64,000 nucleotides of DNA from positions 118,211,429 through 118,275,428 of the forward strand of contig CM063502.1 in NCBI GenBank assembly GCA_032207245.1, in the 5' to 3' direction. Each line of letters begins with the position of its first letter. Positions within the stretch are counted from its first letter, which is position 1. The position numbers were made by a program, and so were the translations under genes. Of this stretch, positions 35,601-45,517 are shown piece after piece. Source of the stretch: Pardosa pseudoannulata (taxonomy: Eukaryota; Arthropoda; Arachnida; Araneae; Lycosidae). The notes beneath the pieces are model-generated. The model saw only the letters and a list, made by a program, of their open reading frames with translations, had not been told where the DNA came from and ran no database searches.

Positions 35601-37295
35601 TCACAATAGCCAGTGATACATGCACATGTTGATATATCTTGATAGTTTGCTGCTTGTTCATTCATATCTTTTGTTAATACTGGTGACTTAGAATATCTGG
35701 ATACAAAGTGAATGCGTAAGTTACTCAAAATGTCATAAATTTATATATCTTTTGTGGCTCTATTAATATTACCATATTGTGTAGTCTTGTAAAAAAGTGA
35801 TCTTCTTTCATTTCTATTTTAAACTGGTATTGCAAATTATCAATAATATTATTATCAATTCAGGAATATATGGATATATTGTGATATTGAATTTATGATA
35901 TTGTCCAGCCCTAATGTTTAATTTTGTTTAGTTATGTTTTAGTTTAGGCAGTTTTTCCGCTCCTTAATTTAGCCATCATAGGCAGTCACTTAACTTGCTT
36001 ACTGCTAGTTCTGATTTTGATGGTCTCTGGGTTCAAATCCTGCTGCTAGCATGGATGTTTATAGCCATTCAGAATCTGCTTTAAGCAGTAAGCCCTCATA
36101 TAGTAGAATTGTAGACTGCAGTATTCCAAATAAAACCAAAAACTTATTTTCAGTGGTAGGTTAATTTTTGCTGTGAAGATGAGTGAGAACAGATATTCTT
36201 ATATAATAAATTTCAGACAATAGGTTATCACATTTACTGAATATTTTAATGGCATTTCTTTGTAATTGAGAAACAAGTTTGAGAATGAAGAAAAGAAGTC
36301 TTAAATTAGCAGGCAAGCTAAAAGCACATTGTACAAAAAAACATTATAAATAATTAAAAAATTAAACAATTTATTCATATCAAGCTTATAACTGATTTTA
36401 TTTAAATTTTTTTATAAACTTAAGCAATACAAGCTAAAAAAACAGAAAAAAAATTTTTTTAATGATTTTTCATTTAGATCTGGCCTACAAAAAAGTATGT
36501 TTTCTTAGAGATCAGTGGATCCTTATATAAACTGATCCTCCTCACTTCAGTTTCAGAAAAAGTTCTAAACAAAAGTTCAGAAAAAGTCTTCTACAGACAT
36601 AAATGGTCTGAAAAGGGCATTTCTGGATGAGTAGAGCTCAACCTATGGTTAACATCATTATTGCTAGCATGAAAATACATTATAATTTATGTGTAATGTC
36701 AGGCGATATCACTTTACATATTAAATTTGTAGGGCTTTCTTTATTTTCTAAGTTATTCCTTTTTCCTCTGATTTTTCTTTGTTACATTTTATTACCTTTT
36801 TATTGTTTAATGCTATAATCATATTTCTTATGCATTGCTCTTACTTGTAAATTTTTATCTTTATATTTGTGTTGCAATGTTATGCATCTTTCCAGAAAAA
36901 TTTATAAAATTATAATTCACAATTTCTGAGAAATCTGCAAATTTATCTATGTAAAGATAATTTTGGACATCAATAATATTTTTATATTTATCTTTCTTTA
37001 ATTAGTTTAATCTCTATTCCAAATAGATCCCTTTATAATTATTAATAGATTTCGAAAAATCATTTCAAGCCATACAAAATGGTGCACAGTTTTTATGATT
37101 TTTTTTGTGTTTTTGTCAGTTGTTATGACTAATCATTATGTATTTTATATTTCAGTCTCTGGCTAAGCTCTTTTTCATTAAGTGTGTCTATTGGAGCAGC
37201 TTTACTTCTTCCTATATCAGTAATTAGCAATGAAGTGCTGCTACTTTATCCTAATAGTTACTATGTTCAGTGGTTAAACAGTTCTTTAATTCAAG
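28734..37295 (+). CDS. LMBR1: LMBR1-family (lipocalin-receptor-like) multipass membrane protein, first four exons
   Basis: Four exons join in register with GT-AG junctions and encode the N-terminus of an LMBR1/LMBR1L (Drosophila lilipod-type) membrane protein. Exon 1 (28,734-28,808) encodes an acidic start and NTTREYV. Exon 2 (31,845-31,929) encodes a membrane helix (IFLLLFIFLYLTSYCIICLF) and RKRVNSYP. Exon 3 (33,206-33,239) encodes CYEDAFANRI. Exon 4 (37,156-37,295) encodes the family signature (LSSFSLSVSIGAALLLP, then ISNEVLLLYPNSYYVQWLN). About 111 codons are present of a usual ~490. Exon 4 ends in phase 1 before GTAATT. No fifth exon was recognised up to 64,000, so the gene should continue past the window and the following transposons would lie in intron 4. 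LMBR1 versus LMBR1L cannot be decided. Confidence 0.9.
30095..30170 (-). repeat. Fragment of the tRNA-derived SINE family
   Basis: The plus strand reads TAGCAGTGCCTTACCATTTG then GCCATCACTTGG, which on the minus strand matches the A-box head of the family (GATGGCCAAATGG). The B box is too diverged to identify. It lies in intron 1 of the LMBR1-family gene. Confidence 0.5.
30766..31060. repeat. Diverged tandem duplicate (~207-bp spacing) in LMBR1-family intron 1
   Basis: CTTTTTGAATAATTTCT recurs at about 30,769 and 30,974. Each is followed by a TTTAG/TAGTTC block and a GTGAGGT...GGTCAG block. The copies are clearly diverged, and a short TA run separates them. Confidence 0.6.
31176..31274. repeat. 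Inverted repeat with ~24-bp arms, palindromic MITE-like
   Basis: The left arm begins CCATGTTTTTTTCTTGGTGA at 31,176. It is matched by its reverse complement ending at 31,274, with one T/A length difference. The centre is about 50 bases, itself partly self-complementary. No target duplication was identified. Confidence 0.75.
31614..31702. repeat. TA microsatellite in LMBR1-family intron 1
   Basis: TATATA runs with GTATGTATAT interruptions. Simple sequence. Confidence 0.85.
31845..31929 (+). CDS. LMBR1: LMBR1-family exon 2
   Basis: An 85-base exon with acceptor TTTCTTTTCAG and donor CAG|GTAACC. It encodes the first transmembrane helix. Confidence 0.9.
32551..32606. repeat. (TA)n-(TG)n microsatellite in intron 2
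   Basis: A TATATA run passes into TGTGTGTGTGTG. A short open frame crosses it but has no protein-like content. Confidence 0.9.
32810..32930. repeat. Short tandem duplication in intron 2
   Basis: TCCTATTAATAAT, preceded by a CC(T)CTTT/CTCCTTT stretch, occurs at about 32,812 and 32,909. Both copies are preceded by TATATGTATGTA repeats, so a unit of roughly 100 bp appears duplicated. Confidence 0.55.
33206..33239 (+). CDS. LMBR1: LMBR1-family exon 3 (34-bp microexon-like)
   Basis: Acceptor GATTTTTAG and donor TTC|GTAAGT flank 34 bases. They keep the frame between exons 2 and 4 and encode DCYEDAFANRI. Confidence 0.88.
34001..35105. repeat. Two diverged tandem units of about 550 bp in intron 3
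   Basis: Unit 1 runs from AGATGCTACTAACAATAATT at 34,001 and unit 2 from AGATGCATTTGACAATAG at 34,544, with a third partial start at 35,106. The units share TTTTACTCTTGTAATCCTA, GACAATGGT.GGATG, TACAGATTT, ACAAGCTAATGA and TTATTTTCTAGAT in the same order. They are too diverged to be recent, and the gene at this point is intronic. Confidence 0.85.
35146..35913. mobile_element. Non-autonomous hAT-like element (768 bp)
   Basis: The ends read TAGGGCTGGATTATTTATCA on the left and, in reverse complement, TAGGGCTGGACAATATCATA on the right. They are flanked by the 8-bp sequences GTGTTTAA (35,138-35,145) and ATGTTTAA (35,914-35,921), which differ at one base. The 8-bp duplication and the GGGCTGGA-type termini fit the hAT superfamily. 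There is no transposase; the short open frames inside have no recognisable motif. It sits in intron 3 of the LMBR1-family gene. Confidence 0.75.
35985..36140 (+). repeat. tRNA-derived SINE copy in intron 3
   Basis: The B box GGGTTCAAATCC at 36,029-36,040 is followed by the family body (GCATGGATGTTTATAGCC, then ATTCAGAATCTGCTTTAAGC). The tail reads into AT-rich DNA at about 36,140. Confidence 0.7.
37156..37295 (+). CDS. LMBR1: LMBR1-family exon 4
   Basis: A 140-base exon with acceptor TATATTTCAG and donor CAAG|GTAATT. It encodes the most conserved N-terminal segment of the family, including SNEVLLLYP and YYVQWLN. Confidence 0.92.
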
Positions 37296-37687
37296 GTAAT
37301 TTGATTTTATGTTATGAGATGACTGAAAGAAAAGATTTACAATAACATATCAGAAAATAATTCAGTGGGTAGAGACTTAGAAATAACATTATTTTTTTCT
37401 GATATGACCTATTACATCTATTTCATTGTTTTAATGAAATTATTTGTTTGAATCAAAGGTAATATTGATGTATTGATTTACTTTATATAAGGTATACATG
37501 CTGATTTTGTAAGATTTAATTTTTTGTATACCATATATAAATAAATAGGGCTTAAAATAATTTGCTATAAATGGTGCTTTCAGTGAAATATTTTATTAAA
37601 TATAATAAAAGTTTAGTCAAAGAAATACAACCATAAAATGTTTAGGTAAGTATTTAATGTTTATATTTGTTTATAATGGTGCAGTAC

Positions 37688-37888
37688 TGTTCCGTCTCGG
37701 AGATTCGACTACAGCGCCACAATGTTGGTGTGGCGAAATGCCTGTAATTGACATTAGCACAATGCTCCCCGACCCAGCGGGATGCAAGCTAAGCGCTCTC
37801 AACATTACCCGATAAAGCGGTAATAATAAATTTATGTGTTGATAAGATTGATACAGTCCACATTACAATTAAAACAAATATTACGACA
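37688..37888 (+). repeat. 5' LTR of the BEL/Pao element
   Basis: It starts TGTTCCGTCTCGG and ends TTACGACA (TG...CA), and is followed two bases on by AT then TTGGTCCGTCGAGCCGG. It contains an AATAAA near 37,826. The matching 3' LTR would be outside the window, so the ends rest on these internal signals. Confidence 0.7.
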
Positions 37889-37894
37889 GGATAT

Positions 37895-37910
37895 TGGTCC
37901 GTCGAGCCGG
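37895..37910 (+). other. BEL/Pao primer-binding site
   Basis: TGGTCCGTCGAGCCGG begins with the TGG expected opposite a tRNA 3' CCA. It matches the TGGTCC..TCGAGCCGGA form I know from many BEL/Pao elements. Confidence 0.65.
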
Positions 37911-37915
37911 AGAAA

Positions 37916-38145
37916 ATGATGCCTGAAACAAAGGAAGAAACGAAAGGAAAACCGGAGGAAGAAAAATTGGATATTTCATCCATAAAGGAGAAATTAAATA
38001 GAAGCAAAGGCGCCATTAAGGCAAATATTACCAAGTTAGAAAAGTTTGTAGCGGAAAAGACCAAGACTAAACAAACCACTACAACCGAAATTGAAGTCAA
38101 ATTGAAGAAAATCGAACAATATCAGATAAAACTGGAAGATATAAC
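37916..38145 (+). pseudogene. BEL/Pao Gag, N-terminal piece
   Basis: About 76 codons from an ATG, Lys/Glu-rich, include KLNRSKGAIKANITKLEKFV and EVKLKKIEQYQIKLEDI. This matches the N-terminal Gag pattern of Pao elements (a serine/lysine block, a THR/LE-F helix, then a coiled coil). The frame is cut by the insertion at 38,146. It probably resumes before 39,020, where an EELQAIDSYIEQAIDRLE-type reading joins the Gag reading that continues at 41,298. Confidence 0.75.
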
Positions 38146-38765
38146 TGTGGTATAGCCACATTCTATGTAAAAGGGAATGCCAGGAATTGCCGGCCTCCTG
38201 ACCCCTTATTTTATGGAATGGGGCTTGTCCATGTCCGAGTCACCTTGAATTTTCCCGCGCTGACCATCCGTGGGTTGCCGTTTTGCTCTCCCCATCTTTC
38301 ATCTTTTGTCCTGCTTGGCGCCCTAAGATTCCTAGGCTGTTGTTCCTACTCAAGCTACGTTTGGCGATCGTCTTGGGTTCCCGCTGGCGGGATTTTTCCA
38401 CTGACCTCGCCATTCGCGGTGTTGAATGGACATCATTCTGGCCGAATTTGGGGGAGAGATCACCCGCATCATTTTAAGAAGAAAAAATATTTCTTTTGAG
38501 CCATTTTGCTTCCTTTTTTTTTTTTGATTTTTTTGTGTCATGTCGAGGGATGTGTATTTTTCTGACAAAGTCAGCAAGGAATAGTTAACTATCAATTGGA
38601 CTATTTTTATTTTCGTGAACTTGAATTTTTCTTTGTTAAAAGAGTCTGGAGCATTCCAAATGAGGATAGTGAGTCGTGTCTGCCGCCATACAGTTCCACC
38701 AAAGAACCGGTGAAAGGTTATTGCGGCTAAGGGAAAATATGGAATCATACATCGATAAATCTACA
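38146..38765. mobile_element. Probable solo LTR (620 bp) inside BEL/Pao gag
   Basis: The segment starts TGTGGTATAGCC and ends AATCTACA (TG...CA). It is flanked by ATAAC (38,141-38,145) and ATAAT (38,766-38,770), four of five bases alike. It is much more GC-rich than its flanks and has no coding motif. An LTR left by recombination between two LTRs fits, but the internal part of its family is not in this window. Confidence 0.5.
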
Positions 38766-39020
38766 ATAATTATTATACCCCCATTATTCTACTACTATAA
38801 TTCTACAATTTCAATAATGCGTGTGCTACTCAAGCGATTCTTAGTGTTCTTTTGAATTGCAAGCATGCTGATGTCAAACTTGGAGACACATTAACATCCT
38901 TCAAAGTGTTTTGTCAAACATTTAATTCAACAATAAGAGAACAATATTATGAATTACCCTATTTAAGAAGAACTTCAAGCTATCGATTCGTATATAGAAC
39001 AGGCTATTGATCGTCTAGAG

Positions 39021-41289
39021 CAGGGGTAGGCAACGCGGCATGGCGCCCCCGATCGATTTTTAATTCGTCCTAGCTGGACGAAATAAATGGTAAATGTATG
39101 ATAGCCAGAGCGACTTACTTACTCTTGTCAAACGGCGATATATAGCAAGTAGTCAGTTGAGTTTAGGATTGTGCATAGATTAGCAGTTTGCTAACCTTGA
39201 GCGTATCTAATAACACGCACGTATTTTTTGTTAGTGTGTGATCGTATTTCGAATAGACCACGCGTAGACCGTGCATTTACAATTACCAAGTAATCTGAAA
39301 TAATTTTCTTTCAAAACCCTTCATGGATAAATGTAAAAGAAAAAGAACATATTATTTCAACAATGAATGGGAACATCTATATTGTTTCGTTGATTACAAA
39401 GGAAAGTGTGTTGTGTAATAATAGTGTTGCGATTCCCAAGAAAAGTAATATTGAAAGACATTTTTTTAAGACCGTTCATACCAATTTTGACAGTGACTAT
39501 CCAATGAACTCTGAAATTAGAAGAAAAAAATTATTTCTTTAAAATATTGAATAACTAACCAGCAAAGTTTTTTTTTACTAAACCACTGCAACAACATAAA
39601 GCAGCAACGATCGCGTCATATAAAATATCGAATTTGCTAGCTAAGAATAAAAAACCATTTACAGATGAAGAATTAGTGAAAAAAGCCATGTTAGAAGCTG
39701 CTGATTCACTTTTTGAAGAATTTAAAAATAAAAAAGAAATAGTTTCAGCTATAAACACGTTGCAATTATCAGCACGAACTGTTACTAGAAGAATTGAAGT
39801 AATTGCGGAGAATTTGGAGGCAGAATTAGCAAATGATATGGAAAATTGTATTTTGTTTTCGCTACAGATGGATGAATCGACAGATGTGACAAATATATCA
39901 CAATTAGCAATTTGCGTGAAGATGGTATTTTCTGATTTTACAACAAAAGAAGAATTCCTTAAAGTTCTGCCATTAAAGGGAAGCAGCAGAGGAGAAGATA
40001 TCTTTTCTACTTTTAAAAAGTATATAACAGATGTAAAATTACCTGTACAAAAGTTATTGTCAATTACAACAGACGGGGCACCAGCGATGACTGGTAAGGA
40101 AAAAGGACTTATTGCCTTATGTAGACAGGATTTCTTATTCCTTAAATTTATTTCTTATCATTGCCTCATACATCAGGAAATGTTATGCGCAAAAACAATC
40201 GGTTTTCAACACGTATTTACGATAGTAACAAAAATTATTAATTCCATACCATCGGGAGATATGCAACACAGATTGTTTAAATTACTTTTAGAAGATGAGG
40301 ACCTTCAGTTCACAGATCTTCTTTTACATACTGAAGTGAGGTGGCTGACCAGAGGTAAAATACTTGAACGGTTTATCATGCTTTTGCCACAAATAAAGGA
40401 ATTTATTGCATCAAGAGGCGAATTTTAAGAGCAATTAGAAATTAAGGATTGGCTAATCGACCTCGGATTTCTGACAGATATAACGGCAAAGTTGAACGAA
40501 TTAAATTTAAAAATACAGGGGAAAAATCAGCATATCGCTGACATGATTAGTGCAGTAAATGCATTCAAATGCAAGTTACTTTTGTTGAAATCCCATCTAT
40601 TGAAAAAATCATTATCACATTTCCCAAATATAAAATATACTGTTGAGAGTTTAAATTTGAATAATGAAAATTTTACTGCTACATCATATTTAGAAATTAT
40701 AGATAAGCTAATAGAAGAGTTTTCTTCTAGATTTGAAGATTTTGCAGCATTAAAACCCGTTCTAAGATTTTTCATAAACCCATTCGGTGTATTTCGAGCT
40801 TCATAATATCGAAGACCTAGAATTAGAAATAATAAACTTGCAAAGTGATATTATTTTAAAAGCACATAGTAATGATAAAATGTTTTGGAACTTAGTCGAT
40901 GAAAATAAATATCCTATTTTAAGGAAATGCGCGCTAAAAATTTATTCATATTGTGCAAAAACATACAATTGCGAGTCTTTGTTCTCGAATATGAAATATT
41001 TGAAATCAAAATACCGAACAAAGCTTAATGACTCACATTTAGATAATTGTTTAAGAACCGGGAACTCTAAATATATCCCCAATTATAAGATATTAGCTGA
41101 ACATATGGACACCCAAAATTCATACTGAATTATATGCATTATTATGTATGACACCAACAAAATAAAGTTATAAAAAATCTGTTTTTTTTATGCCTATTTA
41201 TACCTGTTGATTATCTGTAAAATATGCGCCCTAGGTGATTTTCAAATTTAGTATTGCGCCTTTAAGGACAAACAGGTTGCCGACCCCTG
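39021..41289 (+). mobile_element. hAT DNA transposon (2,269 bp) with perfect 8-bp target duplication
   Basis: The terminal inverted repeats are CAGGGGTAGGCAAC on the left and, in reverse complement, CAGGGGTCGGCAACCT on the right. Both sides are flanked by GTCTAGAG (39,013-39,020 and 41,290-41,297). The internal transposase is of the BED-finger/GTF2I-repeat-domain-protein-like hAT type. The insertion is in BEL/Pao gag, and the BEL reading continues on the other side. The transposase is broken, so this copy is not autonomous. Confidence 0.95.
39323..41128 (+). pseudogene. hAT transposase, broken by frameshifts and a stop
   Basis: The family is a cut-and-paste transposase with an N-terminal BED zinc finger, an RNase H-like core and a C-terminal hAT dimerisation region. 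The N-terminal piece from 39,323 (MDKCKRKRTYYFNNEWEHLY) is frame-shifted and lacks a clean BED finger. The core from 39,634 shows KNKKPFTDEELVKKAM, LQMDESTDVTNISQLAI, LSITTDGAPAMTGKEKG and HCLIHQEMLCAK. A TAA stop lies at 40,426-40,428, and the same frame continues to about 40,806. After one more frame change, the dimerisation region (NCESLFSNMKYLKSKYRTKL) ends at 41,128. So there are at least two frameshifts and one stop. Confidence 0.9.
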
Positions 41290-41297
41290 GTCTAGAG

Positions 41298-43607
41298 TTA
41301 TCAGAGGTAAGCCTACGCCTTTTGCTTGATTCATTAAAAAGTGCAATTAATAGGTCAAATCAATCTAATGTAACCGAAAGTGTTGTTAATTCTAATATAA
41401 GATTACCAAAAATACCGCTCCCAGTCTTCTCTGGAGCTTACACAGATTGGGCAAATTTTAAGACCCAATTTACTAATTTAATAATAAATAATACTCAGTT
41501 GAATGACGCTCAAAAATTATATTATCTGAGAGCATCTTTAAAATCAGAAGCAAAATTGTTGGAATCGTCAGATGATAGTTTCGATTCATTATTTAAAGCT
41601 CTCGAAGAACGTTACGAAAACAAAAGATTAATTGTTGATTTTCACATTTTTGCAATCTTAAATTACGAGAAAATTCACCAGGAGTCGGCAAAAGAACTCC
41701 GTTCTTTGGTGGATTGTGTCAAGAAAAATGTAAGAGCCTTGAAGGTGTTAGATTATGATAAAAATAAACTATCGGATATTTTGCTAGTCAACATTATAAT
41801 TCAAAAATTAGATAGGGAAAGTAGAAAACAATTTGAACTTTCCTTAAAAACATCTGATGTTCCACAATTTGACTCACTTATATATTTTATTGAAAAAAGA
41901 AGTGCAATTTTAGAATCTATTACCCGTACTCCATATGCTAACAAACCTATGAATAAGCCTAATTCCTCGTTCAAATCGAAAGCATTTGTAGTAAACAATA
42001 ACAAATTCCATTCAAAGCCATGTGTGCTGTGTAAGGGTTATCATCCGCTATTTAAATGTATCACATTTCAAAACATGAGTGTTAGCGAAAGAAATGATAT
42101 TGTGAAACGCAATAACTTATGCATATGTTTGTCTAAATATAAGTGTCAGATAAAGGGCTGTAACATACAGCATAATTCACTCCTGCATGAGTCACGAAGC
42201 GAAACAACATCATCAAAAAATGAAAATTCCGCGGAGCAGATCGCAGATGTTCAGTCGAAGGCTGAAAACGGAAGTGAGGCGTCGAAAATCCTGACTTGCA
42301 CGGCAAATAATAATAAATCTGTTTTGTTAAACACTGCTTATATGTACATACGAGCCAACTCTGGAGACAGAATTAAAGTACGTCGCCTACTTGACTCTGC
42401 CAGTTCTTTATGCCTATTAACAGCAGCTCGCACTTTGGGAATAAAACTGAAAACAAATAAAATAAACATTTCCGGGATATCAGGAGTGGATGTTTCTGCG
42501 AAATATACAGTGAATGTTGAAATTTCGAATGAAGATGAATCATTTTCGCGCTGTATAGAAATGGTGGTACTAAATCGCATTTCAGATTTAATTCCATCAA
42601 CTAAATTAGATGTCTCAAAAATAATTATTCCTCATTCTATTAAATTGGCAGATCCAGATTTTTATACACCAAAAGAGGTCGACGCGTTGATTGGAAGTGA
42701 ATTATTTTTTGAAATTTTAAAGTCTAATCAAACACGAACACAAGATGGCGGTTTATTATTACAAGCAAGTCATTTAGGACATTTAATCGCAGGATCTCTT
42801 CCGCAGTACGATAATAGAAAATATTGTTGTTTATTGAATGAGTCGAATTTAGAACTAGAATTTAAAAGATTTTTTGAAATAGAAGCCATCCCAGGAGATA
42901 ATAATGATTTAATTAAAGGTGAAGAGGAAGTGTACTGTGAGGAACATTTTTTGAAGACATACAAACGAGACGAAACAGGTAGATTCGTGGTACAATTGCC
43001 ATTAAAGGAGGGTGCAAAAGAAATGTTAGGGAATTCTAAAGAAAATGCAAATAAAAGGTTAGAAGCTATTTGGAATAAACTAGATAAAAATAAAACAATG
43101 TCAAACTTATACAGAGAATTTATGGAGGAGTACGAAAACTTAGGACATATGAAGGAAATTAAACACGATGAAGCCAACGAGGCCGCGTATTATATTTCGC
43201 ATCATGCAGTATATAAGCCAGAAAAGACATCGACCCCCTTAAGGGTAGTTTTCGATACGTCGTGTAAAACAACTAGTGGCCTCTCACTGAACTCTGTTCT
43301 GTTAAATGGAGGGACTATTCAGCAAGATGTTTTCTCTCTCGTCAATAGGTTTAGAACACACAGATATGCCTTTAGTGCGGATATAAAAAAATGTTTAGAC
43401 AGATCTTAATAGATCCTAAACAGAGAGACCTTCAACGCATTGTTTGGAAGGTAAGTAAGGACGCACCAGTGAAGATTTATAATTTATGCACCGTCACTTA
43501 CGGAACAGTTAGTGCTCCATTTTTAGCAATGAGAACATTAAGAGCCCTGGCTGAGGAGGAAGGTAAGAATTTTCCTGAAGCTGCTGAAATTACCTGTAGA
43601 GACGTCT
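41298..43607 (+). pseudogene. BEL/Pao Gag, protease and N-terminal RT piece
   Basis: The reading starts LELSEVSLRL at the hAT junction. In order it has the Pao Gag core (IRLPKIPLPVFSGAYTDWAN, the DUF1759 signature; LYYLRASLKSEA), zinc-knuckle-like Cys segments (KPCVLCKGYHPLFKC), a DUF1758 aspartic protease (RRLLDSASSLCLL) and the RT start (LRVVFDTSCKTTSGLSLN). The protease has DSAS where DSGS is usual. A frame change occurs near 43,390, and RT continues (VTYGTVSAPFLAMRTL) until the gypsy insertion at 43,612. That insertion lands right after the codon for the Tyr of the RT YxDD box. Confidence 0.9.
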
Positions 43608-43611
43608 ACAT

Positions 43612-44543
43612 TGTAACGGCGTAATATAGTGGTGTATCGTCAAAGAACTTTGCTTTGAAAGGTGGACTTGTGTGGATACAAAAGAATTGTTTTCTACGGC
43701 ACCATGAAGTCTACACGGCCGCGCACTATAGTGAAGGAACAATACGCCAGACTGGACGGTACCTTTTCTGTCAGCTAAAAAGATGATCGCGGAACGACAA
43801 AGGGTTTGCCGCTTCTCAGATGTTGCCGCTAATGCAATCTTAGCTTTACGGCCGATAATGGTTTAACCCGGACCAATGCAGTTGGTCGAAGATGAGGTCA
43901 TCGCTAGGTGACCCAATAATAAAATTGTGGGTGAGGCCCGTCTCTTGGAGGCCCCTCCCCTAGAAAGAGACGAAGAAGATATTTTTTTTGGAAAGAAGTT
44001 AGTTAGCAAGCAATCAGCTAATTCGTAGGTCGCCTTGACCTGTCTCTCTACCGGAGAGTTTTATTTGCGATAATCCCACCTTGGGATCTTTTCTTGAGTA
44101 GCCCGCATCGGCTAACTCGAAGGTCGTCTCGACCAGTCTCTCCATCGGAGAGTTTTCATTAGCGAAATCCCGTCTTGGGATAAATCTTTTGTGAGATTGA
44201 AGTGATACCCTGTGCTTGGGGTTCTTCGTATACTATTATAATCCTCTTCAGGATTGTTGCTGTTCTTCAGAACTGTGCTAGAGTTTTTAAGTGTGTTTCA
44301 GTGATATAGTGAGAAAGCTACGAATTGTGTCTTCCGTCTATGCTACCATATTTCGGCAGAGTCTGAATTAGTTTAGGTACCCGTCTCTACTCAGGCCTAC
44401 GTGTACTCATCACCTCCTGTGATCAGATTGTTTTATTTTATACTTGTGAAATAATGTATATAGCTGATGTGTAAATAAACCAATTAGTCTAGTACATCGG
44501 ATTCTTCCTTGTGTCTCCTGAAACAGGGACCGGATACGTTACA
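43612..44543 (+). repeat. 5' LTR of the Gmr1-like gypsy element (932 bp)
   Basis: TG...CA ends, an AATAAA at 44,474-44,479, and two copies of the triple-hairpin module at about 44,019-44,205. The sequence matches the right LTR almost base for base up to the module. Confidence 0.95.
44019..44205 (+). other. Triple-hairpin modules in the LTR (two copies; three in the other LTR)
   Basis: Each ~94-98-base unit contains three consecutive stems: AGGTC/GACCT, CTCTC/GAGAG and ATCCCA/TGGGAT. The last unit has different bases but keeps the stems (GGTCG/CGACC, CTCTCC/GGAGAG, ATCCC/GGGAT). Further small hairpins follow (ATCC-TCTTCA-GGAT, GTTC-TTCA-GAAC). This suggests selection for RNA structure in the transcript, but no role is known to me. 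Confidence 0.75.
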
Positions 44544-45517
44544 GCTATATATATACATTTCATAAAATTGGTGGCAGCTCGTTGGATTTCAGATCCTCCT
44601 GCCGAAACCAAAAAATTAAGACGGAAAATTCTTGCGGATTAGAAATTTTCTTTTCGCGGGTAGCTGAAGTAGACTTTTCTCCGAAAACCCCTCTCCGCTT
44701 TGAGCCTATTGTCAAGAGGAAGCGGTACTGTGACCAGAGCAACGGCTTTTGTGCAGAGAGAAACTTGCTATTGTGCTCCCAGCTTTTCCAGTTCTTGTGT
44801 GTTAACGGCAGTGCAGTCAAACGTCAAATCGGTGAGTCAATATATATTTTCCACTGGAGGCCTATTTTCTTTTGGTGTGAGCAAAATATTTAATGTGAAA
44901 TCGGAAAATGCTTAAAAAAATTTTTTTTTACTATTTTGGAAAATGTATAGCAAATTATTTTAGAGTTTTAAACCTTGTGCAAAGAATTTTGCATAAAAAT
45001 AAGGGATTTTTTTTTTATATAGTTCTGATTATTTAAGTTAATGTAAAGAATCTATGCTGATTTATATTGTTAAATTGCGTAAGTGCTGGTAAATTTGATT
45101 GTGTTATAAAAGAAAACTTTTAATGTTTGAATTTACAAATTTACACTCCAAGGTTACGGCTAAGACTGTTCAGTGTTTGTAATAATTGCAAGAGAATCAA
45201 CTCATAAGTTCCTTGTATATATATTGGTAGTGAGCATTTGTTAACGTTGTGTTTGTGTAACTGGTGTAAAAAAAAAAAAAAAAAATTAATCTTTTTTTTA
45301 AATTTTAATTCTAAGTTCATATTTTTTTTTAATTGTGTAATTGCAACAATTTTATTATTTTCATGTGTATTATCTGAATATTTTTTTAAGTATTAAGTAT
45401 TTCTAAATTGGTCATTGTATTCTGTGTATTGGTTAGTTAGTACTGTTTTGATTGTATCACATTGTTAGGGTTGTGTAAGAATTTTTTTTTATTGTGTTTC
45501 TATTAGAATTTAAAGAT
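44544..45517 (+). other. ~970-bp leader of the Gmr1-like element, possibly with a spliced intron
   Basis: There is no long frame before the gag start. A good donor (TCG|GTGAGT, intron from 44,832) and a good acceptor (TTTCTATTAG, ending 45,506) could remove 675 bases of T-rich leader and leave the ATG 11 bases after the junction. This is inference from splice-site quality only. Confidence 0.4.
44568..44580 (+). other. Candidate primer-binding site of the Gmr1-like element
   Basis: TTGGTGGCAGCTC starts 25 bases after the LTR end and contains the TGG expected opposite a tRNA CCA end. A short TA run lies between LTR and site, which is an unusual spacing. The primer tRNA is not assigned. Confidence 0.45.

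Noticed and set aside
34316..35632. Several 60-79-codon frames in intron 3
   Set aside because: They are hydrophobic AT-rich translations within a duplicated non-coding segment and a non-autonomous hAT-like element.
37789..38748. Minus-strand and alternative + strand frames around the BEL/Pao gag start and the solo LTR
   Set aside because: They have no family motifs. The + strand Lys/Glu-rich Gag start at 37,916 explains the first part, and the LTR-like segment explains the second.
44582..44915. 103- and 71-codon frames in the leader of the Gmr1-like element
   Set aside because: No motif, overlapping each other in different frames, and located between the primer site and gag where leader RNA is expected.
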